Shown: positions 48,424 to 60,773 of the stretch, piece by piece | Layout of the letters: each line of letters opens with the position of its first letter | Numbering within the stretch: position 1 is the stretch's first letter | Assembly (NCBI RefSeq): GCF_009295635.1 | Contig: NZ_WHIW01000004.1 | Span: 204,192 to 268,191, forward strand | Reading direction: 5' to 3' | Origin: Alkalilimnicola sp. S0819 | GTDB taxonomy: Bacteria; Pseudomonadota; Gammaproteobacteria; Nitrococcales; WHIW01 | Length of the DNA: 64,000 nt | Program-made: the position numbers and the translations under genes | Notes under the pieces: generated by a model | Told to the model about the DNA's origin: nothing | What the model saw: the letters and a program-made list of their open reading frames with translations, nothing else | The model's database searches: none

Positions 48424-49101
48424 TCATGCCAGCAGCCCCCGCTCGGCGAAGGAGACGGCCTCACCGTCTCCCACCACGAAATGATCCAGCAAGCGAATAT
48501 CCACCAGCCCCAGTGCCTCCCCCAGGCGGCGGGTAAGCAATTCGTCGGCCCGGCTGGGTTCGGCCACCCCGGAGGGGTGGTTGTGGGCGAGGATCAGTGC
48601 GGCGGCGTTCAGCGCCAGGGCACGCTTGACCACCTCACGCGGGTAGACGCTGGCCGCGTCGATGGTGCCGCGGAAAAGCTCCTCGAAGGCGAGCACCCGG
48701 TGGCGGTTGTCCAGGAACAGGCAGGCGAACACCTCGTGCGGGTGATGGCGCAGTTTGGCCGTCAGGTAGGCCCGGGTGTCCGCCGGGCTGCCCAGGGCCT
48801 CGCCGCGCTGCAGTTTTGCCCACAAGTGCCGCCGCCCCATCTCCAGCACCGCCTGCAACTGGGTGTACTTGGCCGGCCCCAGCCCGCGCTCCCGGCAAAA
48901 CTCCGTCAGATCCGCCTCCAGCAGCGCGCGCAGCCCGCCGAAGCGTTGCAGCAGCTCCCGAGCCAGGCCCACCGCGCTCAGGCCTGGGCGGCCGGTGCGC
49001 AGGAAGATCGCGAGCAGTTCGGCATCGGACAGTGCCGCCACCCCCTGGGCGAGCAGTTTTTCCCGTGGGCGCTCGGCCAGAGGCCAGTCGGTGATGGGCA
49101 T
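48424..49101 (-). CDS. radC: RadC family protein (JAB metalloprotease fold)
   Basis: A 225-residue protein. The ATG at 49101 begins [21 protein letters not shown] helix-hairpin-helix part (about 30-85, including [19 protein letters not shown]) precedes the MPN/JAB domain. The zinc signature is [14 protein letters not shown], matching the JAMM pattern HxHx(n)SxxD near residue 173. Despite its name it is not shown to act in DNA repair. It is divergent from coaBC, the standard gammaproteobacterial arrangement. Confidence 0.95.
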   Translation of the reverse strand: MPITDWPLAERPREKLLAQGVAALSDAELLAIFLRTGRPGLSAVGLARELLQRFGGLRALLEADLTEFCRERGLGPAKYTQLQAVLEMGRRHLWAKLQRGEALGSPADTRAYLTAKLRHHPHEVFACLFLDNRHRVLAFEELFRGTIDAASVYPREVVKRALALNAAALILAHNHPSGVAEPSRADELLTRRLGEALGLVDIRLLDHFVVGDGEAVSFAERGLLA

Positions 49102-49216
49102 CGTCCCTCCTTCGCTATTGTTGATCGTTCTCGCCGGGGCGGGATTTTTGCCGCCGGCCCGCTTTGCCGCTAACCTTGAGCGCACCTGCCCGCTGAGCCG
49201 AACGAGCCCGAAGAGC

Positions 49217-50416
49217 ATGAGCGCCCTTGCCGAACGCCACATCCTGCTGGGAGTCACCGGCGGCATTGCCGCGTACAAGGCCGCCGACCTGGTGCGCAAG
49301 CTGCGCGAGGCCGGCGCCCGGGTGCGGGTGGCAATGACGGCGGGGGCCGCCGAATTCGTCACGCCGCTTACCTTCCAGGCTCTCTCCGGCGAGCCGGTGC
49401 ACCAGAATCTGTTGGACCCGGACGCCGAGGCCGCCATGGGGCATATCGAGCTTGCCCGCTGGGCCGATGCCCTGCTGATCGCCCCCGCCAGCGCGGATTT
49501 CATGGCGCGGCTGGCCCATGGCCACGCCAGCGATCTGCTGAGCACCGTCTGTCTTGCCACCGACGCTCCCCTGTTCCTCGCCCCGGCCATGAACCGGCTG
49601 ATGTGGGCCAACGCCGCCACCCAGGCCAATGCCCGGCTGCTGGCTGAGCGGGGTGTGCGCCTGCTGGGGCCCGGCGCCGGTCAACAGGCCTGCGGCGAGG
49701 TGGGCGACGGCCGCATGCTGGAACCGCCCGAATTGGTCGCCGCCTTGGGCGCGCACTACGCGGGCGGCGCGCTGCGCGGGCGCACCGTGCTGATCACCGC
49801 CGGCCCTACCCGGGAGCCGCTGGACCCGGTGCGTTACATCAGCAACCGCAGCTCGGGGAAAATGGGCTTCGCCCTGGCGGAGGCCGCCAGAACGGCCGGC
49901 GCCCGGGTGCTGCTGGTCGCCGGGCCCTGCGCGCTGGCCACACCCGCCGGCGTGGAGCGTATCGACGTGGAAACCGCCGAACAGATGCACCGGGCGGTGA
50001 TGGGCCGGGTGGCCGAAGCCGATATCTTCATCGCCAGCGCCGCGGTGTCGGATTACCGAGCGGTGGAGGCGGCCGAGCGCAAGATCAAGAAGAGCGAGGA
50101 CAGCCTCGCCCTGAGCTTGCGGCGCAACCCGGACATCCTGCGCGACGTGGCCGCCCTGCCCGCACCGCCCTTCACCGTGGGCTTCGCCGCCGAAACCCAT
50201 GAGCTGGCCCACTACGCCGAGGGCAAGCGCCGGAGCAAGAAACTGGACATGATCGCCGCCAACTGGGTGGGGGAGGGCCGGGGCTTCGACGCCAACGACA
50301 ATGCGCTGGAGGTCTTCTGGGAGGGCGGCCGGCGCGCACTGGCGCAGCAGCCCAAGACGCAGCTCGCCCGGGAGCTGATTACACTGATAACGGAACGCCA
50401 TGAAGCGCAATATTGA
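49217..50416 (+). CDS. coaBC: Bifunctional phosphopantothenoylcysteine decarboxylase / phosphopantothenate-cysteine ligase CoaBC
   Basis: A 399-residue two-domain CoA enzyme. The start at 49217 begins [22 protein letters not shown]; a longer open frame upstream overlaps radC and is rejected. The CoaC flavoprotein domain has the catalytic histidine region [10 protein letters not shown] near 75, [13 protein letters not shown] and PAMNRLMW near 118. The CoaB domain has [22 protein letters not shown] near 195 (quoted: [20 protein letters not shown]) and the conserved lysine in FVxxK-like KKLDMIAAN near 338. Its end overlaps dut by 17 nt. Confidence 0.96.
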   Translation: MSALAERHILLGVTGGIAAYKAADLVRKLREAGARVRVAMTAGAAEFVTPLTFQALSGEPVHQNLLDPDAEAAMGHIELARWADALLIAPASADFMARLAHGHASDLLSTVCLATDAPLFLAPAMNRLMWANAATQANARLLAERGVRLLGPGAGQQACGEVGDGRMLEPPELVAALGAHYAGGALRGRTVLITAGPTREPLDPVRYISNRSSGKMGFALAEAARTAGARVLLVAGPCALATPAGVERIDVETAEQMHRAVMGRVAEADIFIASAAVSDYRAVEAAERKIKKSEDSLALSLRRNPDILRDVAALPAPPFTVGFAAETHELAHYAEGKRRSKKLDMIAANWVGEGRGFDANDNALEVFWEGGRRALAQQPKTQLARELITLITERHEAQY

Positions 50417-50858
50417 GCTGAAGATCCTGGACCCGCGCCTGGGCACGGAATTCCCGCTCCCCGACTACGCCACCGAAGGCTCCGCCGGGCTGGACCTGCG
50501 CGCCTGCCTGGATGCGGACACCGAGCTGGCGCCGGGCGAGACGCTACTCATTCCCACCGGCATGGCGATACACATCGCCGACCCGGCGCTGGCGGCGGTG
50601 ATCCTGCCCCGCTCCGGCTTGGGCCACAAACACGGCATCGTGCTGGGCAATCTGGTGGGGCTGATCGACTCCGACTACCAGGGGCAGCTGTTCGTGTCCT
50701 GCTGGAACCGCGGCGCTGACAGCTTCACCATCCAGCCCGGCGAGCGGATCGCCCAGCTGGTGTTGGTGCCGGTGGTGCATGCGCGCTTCGAGCTGGTGGA
50801 CGAGTTCCGGCCCAGCCGCCGGGGGGACGGCGGCTTCGGGCATTCCGGACGGGGCTGA
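50400..50858 (+). CDS. dut: Deoxyuridine 5'-triphosphate nucleotidohydrolase
   Basis: A 152-residue trimeric dUTPase with all five motifs. These include GSAGLDLRA near residue 28, [15 protein letters not shown] near 73, G-L-I-D-S-D-Y-Q-G near 90, GERIAQLV near 115 and the glycine-rich C-terminal arm [12 protein letters not shown] that closes over the active site. It hydrolyses dUTP to dUMP, preventing uracil in DNA. It starts inside the coaBC end. Confidence 0.97.
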   Translation: MKRNIELKILDPRLGTEFPLPDYATEGSAGLDLRACLDADTELAPGETLLIPTGMAIHIADPALAAVILPRSGLGHKHGIVLGNLVGLIDSDYQGQLFVSCWNRGADSFTIQPGERIAQLVLVPVVHARFELVDEFRPSRRGDGGFGHSGRG

Positions 50859-50878
50859 AAAGGAATCAGGGGGGCATC

Positions 50879-54435
<3,557 letters not shown>

Positions 54436-54446
54436 GCCGCCGCTGA

Positions 54447-55070
54447 TCAATCCCCGCCGCCGCCGCGCAATTCCCGGTAGCGGCGGATCTCCCGCTCGAA
54501 ACGCTCGGCCTGCGCCGCGCGCTTCTCGCGCTGCGCGGCGATGTGGCGCTGCTGTTCGGCGATCTGCTCTTCCAGTTCCTCTATGCGCTGGTGTTGGCGC
54601 CGGGGCGAGCCGCCGTTGCGCTCGGCGCGCGCCGCCCGCTGCATCGCCTGCGCGATTTGTTCGCGCAGGCTGGCAACCCGCTGCTCACCGATGTTGATGC
54701 GCCCATCCAGCGTGTCCAGGCGCTCATCCCGCGCCGCTTCGATATCCTTTGCGCTGGACCAGGTCAGCAGCAGGCGCCGGTCCTCTTCGGCCTGCTGCCG
54801 GCGCGCCTCGCGCCGCGCGGCCTCGGCTTTCGCCTGGCGGCGTTGCGCTTCCAACTCCTCCGCCGTGGGGGGTGGCGCGACACGGTCCACCGTGGCGCCG
54901 GTCTCGCCGGATTTCACCTCTCGCTCGCGGCGCGCATCCTGCGGAGGCACCTTGTCGCTATAATGCACATTGCCCTGATCATCCACCCATTTGTAGAGCC
55001 TCGCCGACGCCGGGCCGGTGGCGAGCAAGGCGCCCAGGCAGAGCAGGGTCAGTGGCAGCTTCGGATTCAT
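54447..55070 (-). CDS. DUF4124 domain protein, periplasmic
   Basis: A 207-residue protein with a signal peptide (about 1-23, ending ASA). A DUF4124 domain follows (RLYKWVDDQGNVHYSDKVPP, residues 24-43, shown here in full as one short motif). The rest, from about 68, is a long highly charged coiled coil rich in R, E, Q and A (EELEAQRRQAKAEAARR, EELEEQIAEQQRHIAAQ). The function of DUF4124 is unknown. It converges with argB and diverges from the exporter gene. Confidence 0.87.
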   Translation of the reverse strand: MNPKLPLTLLCLGALLATGPASARLYKWVDDQGNVHYSDKVPPQDARREREVKSGETGATVDRVAPPPTAEELEAQRRQAKAEAARREARRQQAEEDRRLLLTWSSAKDIEAARDERLDTLDGRINIGEQRVASLREQIAQAMQRAARAERNGGSPRRQHQRIEELEEQIAEQQRHIAAQREKRAAQAERFEREIRRYRELRGGGGD

Positions 55071-55193
55071 GGGTATTCACCCCTTGTGTACTCTGGCATT
55101 GCGGCGAAGCGGGCGCCGCGGCGGTGCGAGGTTCGCGCCCCTCCCTGGCGCGTCGCAATAGTGCCCTCCCAAACGAACGGCTATGCCCTCTTG

Positions 55194-55949
55194 ATGGACG
55201 TTTTATCACAACTACTGCTGTTTATCGTCGCCTTCGCCGCCAACGCCGCCTCGGCACTGGCCGGCGGGGGCGCGGGCTTGCTGCAGCTGCCGGCGATCAT
55301 CTTCCTGGGCTTGCCTTTCCCGGTGGCGCTGGCGACCCATAAGGTGGCCACCGTCGCCCTGGGGCTGGGCGCCGGTGGGCGGCATTTCCGCGAGCGTCTG
55401 CTGGAGAAGCCCTTTGTGCTGCTGATGCTGCTGGCCGGTCTGCCCGGGGTGGTGCTGGGTGCGCGGCTGGTGGTGGGAGTTCCCCAGCGTAGTGCTGAGC
55501 TGGCGTTGGGTGGCCTGACCGTGGCCCTGGCGCTCTATTCCGCGCTGCGGCCGCAGCTGGGGCAGCATTGGCGTCCGCGTCACCGGGACGTGCCGGGCTA
55601 CCTGATCGGGGCCGTGCCGCTGTTCCTGTGCGGCATGCTGAACGGTTCGCTGACTTCCGGTAGCGGCCTGTTCGTGACGCTTTGGCTGGTGCGCTGGTTC
55701 GGACTGGACTACAAGCGGGCGGTGGCGCACACCATGGTGATGGTGGGGCTGTTCTGGAATGGCACCGGTGCGCTGACCCTGGGGCTGGTGAGCGAGATTC
55801 ACTGGCCCTGGCTGCCGGTATTGATCGCCGGCAGCCTGTTGGGCGGCTATGTCGGCGCGCACTGGGGGATAGCGCGGGGCAGTGGGTTCATCAAGCGGGT
55901 CTTCGAGGTGGTGACCTTGCTGGTGGGGTTGAAACTGCTGCTCGGGTAA
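55194..55949 (+). CDS. TauE/SafE-type membrane exporter
   Basis: A 251-residue membrane protein with about eight helices. The start at 55194 (MDVLSQLLLFIVAFAANAAS) is chosen because it opens the first helix; the longer frame overlaps the divergent DUF4124 gene. The two family glycine-rich motifs are ALAGGGAGLLQLPAI near residue 20 and NGSLTSGSGLFVTL near 148, one in each inverted half. Members export sulfite, sulfoacetate or other organic anions. No linked sulfur gene shows which substrate applies here. Confidence 0.87.
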   Translation: MDVLSQLLLFIVAFAANAASALAGGGAGLLQLPAIIFLGLPFPVALATHKVATVALGLGAGGRHFRERLLEKPFVLLMLLAGLPGVVLGARLVVGVPQRSAELALGGLTVALALYSALRPQLGQHWRPRHRDVPGYLIGAVPLFLCGMLNGSLTSGSGLFVTLWLVRWFGLDYKRAVAHTMVMVGLFWNGTGALTLGLVSEIHWPWLPVLIAGSLLGGYVGAHWGIARGSGFIKRVFEVVTLLVGLKLLLG

Positions 55950-56065
55950 CCGTGGGTTCCCGAATCGGCGCACGCCTTGAGTCGCCTTTTCCCGCCGTCA
56001 GCCATGGACCGAGGTCACTCGGCCTGCGCCACCAGGGCCCGTAGGGCTTGGCCCGCGCCGCTCTC

Positions 56066-57067
56066 CTAGGTGGCCAGCACCCGCGCCACCTCCAGCAGCG
56101 CTTCGGGTGTCTGCCTGCGCCGACTGATGACCTCGCTCAAGGGGACGCCCAGCACGCGGTTTTCCTGCACCCCCAGCATTATATTGCTGAGGCCGGCCTG
56201 CAGGTGATCCACCGCCGCATAGCCCAGGCAGGAAGCGAGCACCCGGTCGTGCCCGGTGGGGCTGCCACCACGCTGAATGTGGCCGAGGATGCAGGCGCGA
56301 GCCTGATAACCCGCGGCGTTCAGGTGCTCGTTCAGGCGATTGATGAATTGCGGATCCTCGCCCTCCGCCACCACGATCAGGCTGGAGTGCTTGCCCCGCT
56401 CCTGGCTCAAATTCAGTGCTTCCAGCACCGTTTCATCATCCACCGGCCGCTCGGGGGTGATGACGATTTCCGCACCCCCCGCGATTCCCACCGTGGCGGC
56501 GATGAAGCCCGAATTGCGGCCCATGACCTCCACGAGGAACACCCGCTCGTGGGAGGTGGCGGTATCGCGCAACCGGTCGATGGCTTCCAGGGCCGTGTTC
56601 ACCGCCGTGTCGAAGCCGATGGTGTCCTCGGTGCCCCAGATGTCATTGTCGATGGTCCCGGGCAGGCCCAGCACGGAGAAGCCCGTTTCCTGCTCCAGCA
56701 GGTGCGCGCCGGAGAGCGAGCCATCCCCACCGATCACCACCAGCGCCTCCAGGCCGGCGCCGCGCAGCCGCGCGGCGGTGTCGGCGCGTACGGTGGGGTC
56801 ATGGAAGGCATCGCAACGGTCGGTCTTCAGCGCCGTTCCCCCGGTTTGCAGAATGTTCGCCACCGAGGCGCGGTCCATGTCCACCCAGTGGCCGGCCACC
56901 AGGCCGGAATACCCTTTCTGCACACCGCGCACTTCGATGCCGCGGGACAGGGCCGTGCGCACCACCGCGCGGATGGCGGCGTTCATGCCCGGCGCATCGC
57001 CGCCGCTGGTGAGCAGGCCGATGCGCTTCAAGGTGCGGGTGCGGGGCAGTTGCGGCAAGGACCACAT
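56066..57067 (-). CDS. pfkA: ATP-dependent 6-phosphofructokinase
   Basis: A 333-residue PFK of group A. It begins with a short extension, then RIGLLTSGGDAPGMNAAIR. The phosphate-donor site reads VVIGGDGSLSG near residue 112 with Gly at the position that is Asp in pyrophosphate-dependent enzymes, and PGTIDND with Gly before the Thr. Both favour ATP as donor. The catalytic Asp is in TIDND, MGRNSGFIAA near 180 binds fructose-6-P, and GHIQRGGSPTG near 265 is the family signature. It carries out the committed step of glycolysis. Confidence 0.95.
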   Translation of the reverse strand: MWSLPQLPRTRTLKRIGLLTSGGDAPGMNAAIRAVVRTALSRGIEVRGVQKGYSGLVAGHWVDMDRASVANILQTGGTALKTDRCDAFHDPTVRADTAARLRGAGLEALVVIGGDGSLSGAHLLEQETGFSVLGLPGTIDNDIWGTEDTIGFDTAVNTALEAIDRLRDTATSHERVFLVEVMGRNSGFIAATVGIAGGAEIVITPERPVDDETVLEALNLSQERGKHSSLIVVAEGEDPQFINRLNEHLNAAGYQARACILGHIQRGGSPTGHDRVLASCLGYAAVDHLQAGLSNIMLGVQENRVLGVPLSEVISRRRQTPEALLEVARVLAT

Positions 57068-57241
57068 GGGCTGTCGGGCTCCGGGCTCTGTGTATAGGCG
57101 CTACGTTAACAGGTTGGGGTTGGGACCGCTGCTTTGCAGGGGCTTGCGGGCGTCTGGCCCTGGCGCGAACGGCGACCCACCCCGGAACCGGCGCCACAGG
57201 CCCTCCGGATCTGCCTGCTCGCCCTGCTTTTGTGCGCTGAT

Positions 57242-58897
57242 CTACATGTGTCTGCCGTGTTTCTTGAGCCGATAGGCCAGCTGCGGGCGGGTCAGCCCCA
57301 GCATGCGGGCGGCCGAGCTGAGGTTGCCCTCGGCCTTCTCAACGGCGGCCTCCATCAACCGAAGCTCCAGTTCCTCGAGCGAGGTTTCCCGCCCCAGGGC
57401 CTGGTCCACCAGGGAGTCCAGAGGTTCCGACGGTTCCGGCTCGGCTGCTTGCGCGGGGGGCGGGTGCAGGGTCGAGAACAGATGCTCTACCTCGATCTCG
57501 CCCCCCGGTGGGGCGATAATCACACCGCGTTCGATCATGTTCTGCAGTTCGCGGATATTGCCGGGCCAGGGATATTGCTGCAGGGCGGTGAGGGCGGCCG
57601 AGCTGACGCCGCGCACGCTCTTGCCGTGGCGGGCGGTGTGCTTATCGAGAAAACGCAGGGCCAGTAACGGGATATCCTCGCGGCGATCGCGCAGCGGGGG
57701 CAGGAGCACCGGGTAGATGTTGAGTCGGTAGTACAGATCGGCGCGGAAGCGGCCGGCCTCCACGGCCTGGGCCAGTTCCACGTTGGTGGCGGCCACCAGG
57801 CGCACGTCCACCCGCCGGGTCTGGGTATCGCCCACCCGCTCGAACTCGCCTTCCTGCAGCACCCGCAGCAGCTTGGCCTGGGCGGCGGGGGAGAGTTCGC
57901 CCACTTCATCCAGGAACAGCGTACCGCCATGGGCGCGCTCGAAACGCCCGGGACGTGATTGGGCCGCGCCGGTGAAGGCCCCTTTTTCCACGCCGAAGAG
58001 TTCGGATTCGATCAGTTCCTCGGGAATCGCCGCGCAGTTGATGGGCACGAAGGCCTTCTCGGCGCGGGCGCTCAGCCCATGCAGGGCGCGGGCGAACATC
58101 TCCTTGCCCACGCCGGTCTCGCCCAGCAGCAGCACGGTGATCTGACTCCGGGCGGCCTTGGCGACCATCTCGGCGGCATCCTTGAAGGCCTCCGAGGTGC
58201 CGACCATATCGCCCAGGCCCAGTTGTTCGTCGATGTTGTAGCGCAGCTGCTCCACTTGGGTTTGCAGGGCGATGAGCTGATCGGCCACCCGGTCGGGGCG
58301 GTAGTACTTGAGGTCCCGCTCGGCGTCGGCCCAGTCCTCCGCGGGCTTGCCGATGATGTAGCAGCGCTTGTCGCCGCGGCCGCGGCATTCGGTTTCGCGA
58401 TACATGATGAAGCGGCCCATCACTGCGCTGGTGTAGCCCGAGGCGTAGCCAATCTGGATCCAGCACACCGGGTCCACGTCCAGACCGAAGGTTTCCAGGT
58501 GCACGTCGGCCTCGAAGCTGTTGCGCCAGATGAACTCGCCGTAATAACGCCCGGCGGTGATGTCGATGTCCAACTCCGCCGGTTCCACCTCCACCACCCC
58601 TTCCAGCGAATGCAGCGCGGGGCCCAGGTGCATCAGTTCCTCGTCGGAGGCGTTGGGAATCATGCGCCGGCACATCTGCGCATCCCGCTGGCCCGAGGCA
58701 TAACCCATGCGGGTGAGCACGCCCCGGGCCCGGTCCAGCCCCAGGCTCTCCACCAACTCCTTGCGCAGCGCGGCGATCGCGCCGGTGTGGAGCAACACCA
58801 TGCGCTGCTTCTCGAGCAGGATGCGGCCGTGCTCGAAGCGCAGTTTGAGCTGCTCGAAGAGCTGGTCGAAGTTCTTGGGTACGGGGGCGCCGGACAT
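57242..58897 (-). CDS. dmpR: Sigma-54-dependent phenol-responsive activator, DmpR/XylR family
   Basis: A 551-residue regulator. The ATG at 58897 begins MSGAPVPKNFDQLFEQLKL. The XylR-N/V4R aromatic-sensing domain (about 20-210) includes RMGYASGQRDAQMCRR and WIQIGYASGYTSA, with conserved zinc-site cysteines in the ECRGRGDKRCYIIG part. A linker helix (ALQTQVEQLRYNID) follows. The AAA+ domain has Walker A GETGVGKE near 257, the sigma-54 contact loop KGAFTGA near 305 and Walker B GGTLFLDEVGE near 325. The Fis-type HTH is at 510-550. It should sense phenols directly and activate the divergent dmp operon through the UAS sites. Confidence 0.95.
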   Translation of the reverse strand: MSGAPVPKNFDQLFEQLKLRFEHGRILLEKQRMVLLHTGAIAALRKELVESLGLDRARGVLTRMGYASGQRDAQMCRRMIPNASDEELMHLGPALHSLEGVVEVEPAELDIDITAGRYYGEFIWRNSFEADVHLETFGLDVDPVCWIQIGYASGYTSAVMGRFIMYRETECRGRGDKRCYIIGKPAEDWADAERDLKYYRPDRVADQLIALQTQVEQLRYNIDEQLGLGDMVGTSEAFKDAAEMVAKAARSQITVLLLGETGVGKEMFARALHGLSARAEKAFVPINCAAIPEELIESELFGVEKGAFTGAAQSRPGRFERAHGGTLFLDEVGELSPAAQAKLLRVLQEGEFERVGDTQTRRVDVRLVAATNVELAQAVEAGRFRADLYYRLNIYPVLLPPLRDRREDIPLLALRFLDKHTARHGKSVRGVSSAALTALQQYPWPGNIRELQNMIERGVIIAPPGGEIEVEHLFSTLHPPPAQAAEPEPSEPLDSLVDQALGRETSLEELELRLMEAAVEKAEGNLSSAARMLGLTRPQLAYRLKKHGRHM

Positions 58898-58989
58898 GGG
58901 CCGATGATCTCCGCTGCTTCCCTGGTGCACTCCAGCATAGGCGCAGGCGGGGCGCATTGCATGCTGCACCGGCACACGTGCTGTGCCCC

Positions 58990-59005
58990 TTTATCAAATC
59001 ATCAA
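58990..59005. promoter_or_regulatory. Upstream activating sequence 1 for DmpR
   Basis: TTTATCAAATCATCAA matches 13 of 16 positions of the XylR/DmpR UAS dyad TTGATCAATTGATCAA. Its centre is 31 bp (three helical turns) from the second site, the spacing expected for cooperative hexamer assembly. Confidence 0.78.
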
Positions 59006-59020
59006 ATGCTGCGCCGCAGC

Positions 59021-59036
59021 TTGATGAATTGCTCAG
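59021..59036. promoter_or_regulatory. Upstream activating sequence 2 for DmpR
   Basis: TTGATGAATTGCTCAG matches the UAS dyad of DmpR/XylR in most positions, including the left arm TTGAT and the central AATTG. It lies about 77 bp upstream of the -24 element, so DNA looping would bring the activator to sigma-54 polymerase. Confidence 0.82.
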
Positions 59037-59102
59037 CTCAGACGCCTGCGGGCGTTTTTGTTGCGACCGCAATAAAGCCCGGAAAAACAATCCGTTACTC
59101 AT

Positions 59103-59120
59103 TTGGCACGGACCCTGCTA
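59103..59120 (+). promoter_or_regulatory. Sigma-54 (-24/-12) promoter of the phenol hydroxylase operon
   Basis: TTGGCAC at 59103-59109 and CTGCTA at 59115-59120 place the invariant GG (59105-59106) and GC (59117-59118) exactly 10 bases apart, as RpoN promoters need. Transcription would start near 59130, about 60 nt before dmpK. Its pairing with a divergent DmpR-type gene makes the call strong. Confidence 0.93.
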
Positions 59121-59189
59121 TAGCCCTCCCCGAGGCACGGTGCGCAGACAGGGACGCACCGGCCCGAACTGACAGGAGGAGCCCCGGCC

Positions 59190-59420
59190 ATGGCCAGTAC
59201 CGATCAGCAGCAACGCTATGTGCGGGTCACCGATAGGCGGCTCGACGGCTTTGTCGAGTTCGATTTTTCCGTGGGTGACCCGGAGCTCTACGTGGAGCTG
59301 ATTCTGCCCCAGGCCGCCTTTCAGGAGTTCTGCCGCGCCAACCGAGTGGAGCACCTGAGCGAGGCCGCCGCCCAGCGGGTGGACATGGATCGCAAGAAGT
59401 GGCGCGAAGCCGGTCTATAG
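59190..59420 (+). CDS. dmpK: Phenol hydroxylase assembly protein P0 (DmpK)
   Basis: A 76-residue small protein starting after ACAGGAGG. The family pattern RYVRVTDRRLDGFVEFDFSVGDPELYVELI (quoted: RYVRVTDRRLDGFVEFDF) and the late EFCRANRVEHL are DmpK/PhcK-like. DmpK is not part of the active complex but is needed in vivo, probably to help iron insertion into the oxygenase. First gene of the operon under the sigma-54 promoter, 32 nt before dmpL. Confidence 0.93.
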   Translation: MASTDQQQRYVRVTDRRLDGFVEFDFSVGDPELYVELILPQAAFQEFCRANRVEHLSEAAAQRVDMDRKKWREAGL

Positions 59421-59452
59421 AGCCGGCTCGCATTCATTCAGGAGGAGATTGC

Positions 59453-60454
59453 ATGAGCATCGACATCAAGACTTCGTCCATCGAGCCGCTGCGGCACACG
59501 TTCGCCAACGTGGCCCGACGGCTGGGTGCGGACAAGCCCGCCTCTCGTTACCTGGAGGCCATGTACGACCTGCAGCCGACGGTGAACTTCCACTACCGCC
59601 CCCTGTGGGATTCCGAGCACGAGCTCTATGACACCGGCCGCACCCGGATCGCCATGGAGGACTGGTACGCGCTGAAGGACCCGCGCCAGTACTACTACGG
59701 CACCTGGGTCATGACCCGTTCCAGGCAGCAGGAAGTGGCCGAGCGCAATTTCGCCTTCGTGGAAAAGCGCAAGCTGCTGGGGACCATGAGCGAGGCCTCC
59801 CGCGACAAGGCGGCGAAGCTGCTGGTGCCCCTGCGGCATCTGGAATACGCGGCCAACCTCAACAACACCTACATCTGCGCCTACGGCTACGGCACCGCCA
59901 CCACCCAGGCGGCCATGTTCACCGGGATGGACCGGCTGGCGATCGCCCAGTACCTCTCGCGCATCGGCCTGATGATCGACGGCAACAGCGCCGAGACCCT
60001 GGATGCGGGCAAGCAGGCCTGGACCGATGAGCCCCTGTGGCAGCCCCTGCGCCAGCTGGCCGAGGAGCTGATGGTGCAGAAGGACTGGTTCGAGCTGCTG
60101 GTGGCCCAGGACTACGTGCTGGACGGCCTGCTCTATCCGCTGGTCTACGACCGCATCGATGCGGTGTTCGAGCGCGAATCCGGCGCCGGGCTGTCCATGC
60201 TCACCGAGTTCATGAGCGAGTGGTACACCGAGCACTGTCGCTGGACCGATGCGGTGCTGAAGGTGGCGGCGAAGGAGTCCGATGCCAACAAGCAGCAGAT
60301 CGAGCAGTGGATCAATGCCTGGATGCCCCGGGTGGCCGCGGCGCTCGCGCCCGTCGCCGAATACGGGCTGGGCGGCGAGGCCCAGTCGGTGATGAGCGAG
60401 CTGCAGGACGAACTCAAGGCCCGCGCGGCGAAGAAATCCGGTCTGGACCTGTAA
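59453..60454 (+). CDS. dmpL: Phenol hydroxylase component P1, oxygenase beta subunit
   Basis: A 333-residue subunit starting at 59453 after AGGAGGAG. It opens MSIDIKTSSIEPLRHTFANV, and has YDLQPTVNFHYRPLWD near residue 38 and YYYGTWVMTRSRQQEVAERN near 80, typical of the beta chains of bacterial multicomponent monooxygenases. It has the ferritin-like helical fold but not the di-iron ligands, which are in DmpN. It forms the (alpha-beta-gamma)2 hydroxylase with DmpN and DmpO. Confidence 0.96.
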   Translation: MSIDIKTSSIEPLRHTFANVARRLGADKPASRYLEAMYDLQPTVNFHYRPLWDSEHELYDTGRTRIAMEDWYALKDPRQYYYGTWVMTRSRQQEVAERNFAFVEKRKLLGTMSEASRDKAAKLLVPLRHLEYAANLNNTYICAYGYGTATTQAAMFTGMDRLAIAQYLSRIGLMIDGNSAETLDAGKQAWTDEPLWQPLRQLAEELMVQKDWFELLVAQDYVLDGLLYPLVYDRIDAVFERESGAGLSMLTEFMSEWYTEHCRWTDAVLKVAAKESDANKQQIEQWINAWMPRVAAALAPVAEYGLGGEAQSVMSELQDELKARAAKKSGLDL

Positions 60455-60478
60455 GGCCCGCCGGCGGAGGAGACCCCC

Positions 60479-60754
60479 ATGACGAACAACACCGTCTACA
60501 TCGCCCTGCAGAACAATGAAGAGGCCCGACCGATCATCGAGGCCATCGAGCAGGACAACCGCGACGCCACCATCGAGCACTTTCCGGCGATGGTGAAGAT
60601 CGACGCCCCCGGGCAACTGGTGATCAAGCGCGAGACCGTGGAGGAGCTGATCGGCCGCGACTGGGACCCCCAGGAAATCCACATCAACCTGATCTCCATT
60701 TCCGGCAACGTCGACGAGACCGAGGACGCATTCCGCCTCGAGCGTCTGCGCTAA
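60479..60754 (+). CDS. dmpM: Phenol hydroxylase component P2, effector protein
   Basis: A 91-residue cofactor-free regulatory protein beginning MTNNTVYIALQNNEEARPII and containing ATIEHFPAMVKIDAPGQL. It belongs to the MmoB/DmpM family, which binds the oxygenase near the di-iron site and tunes its reactivity. Length and order between dmpL and dmpN fit the Pseudomonas dmp operon. GGAGGAG precedes the start. Confidence 0.96.
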   Translation: MTNNTVYIALQNNEEARPIIEAIEQDNRDATIEHFPAMVKIDAPGQLVIKRETVEELIGRDWDPQEIHINLISISGNVDETEDAFRLERLR

Positions 60755-60773
60755 TCGAAGGAGGAGCACGATC

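Noticed and set aside
56066..57067. A pyrophosphate-dependent phosphofructokinase
   Set aside because: The donor site has GGDGS and PGTIDND, with Gly at both diagnostic places, which fits ATP use.
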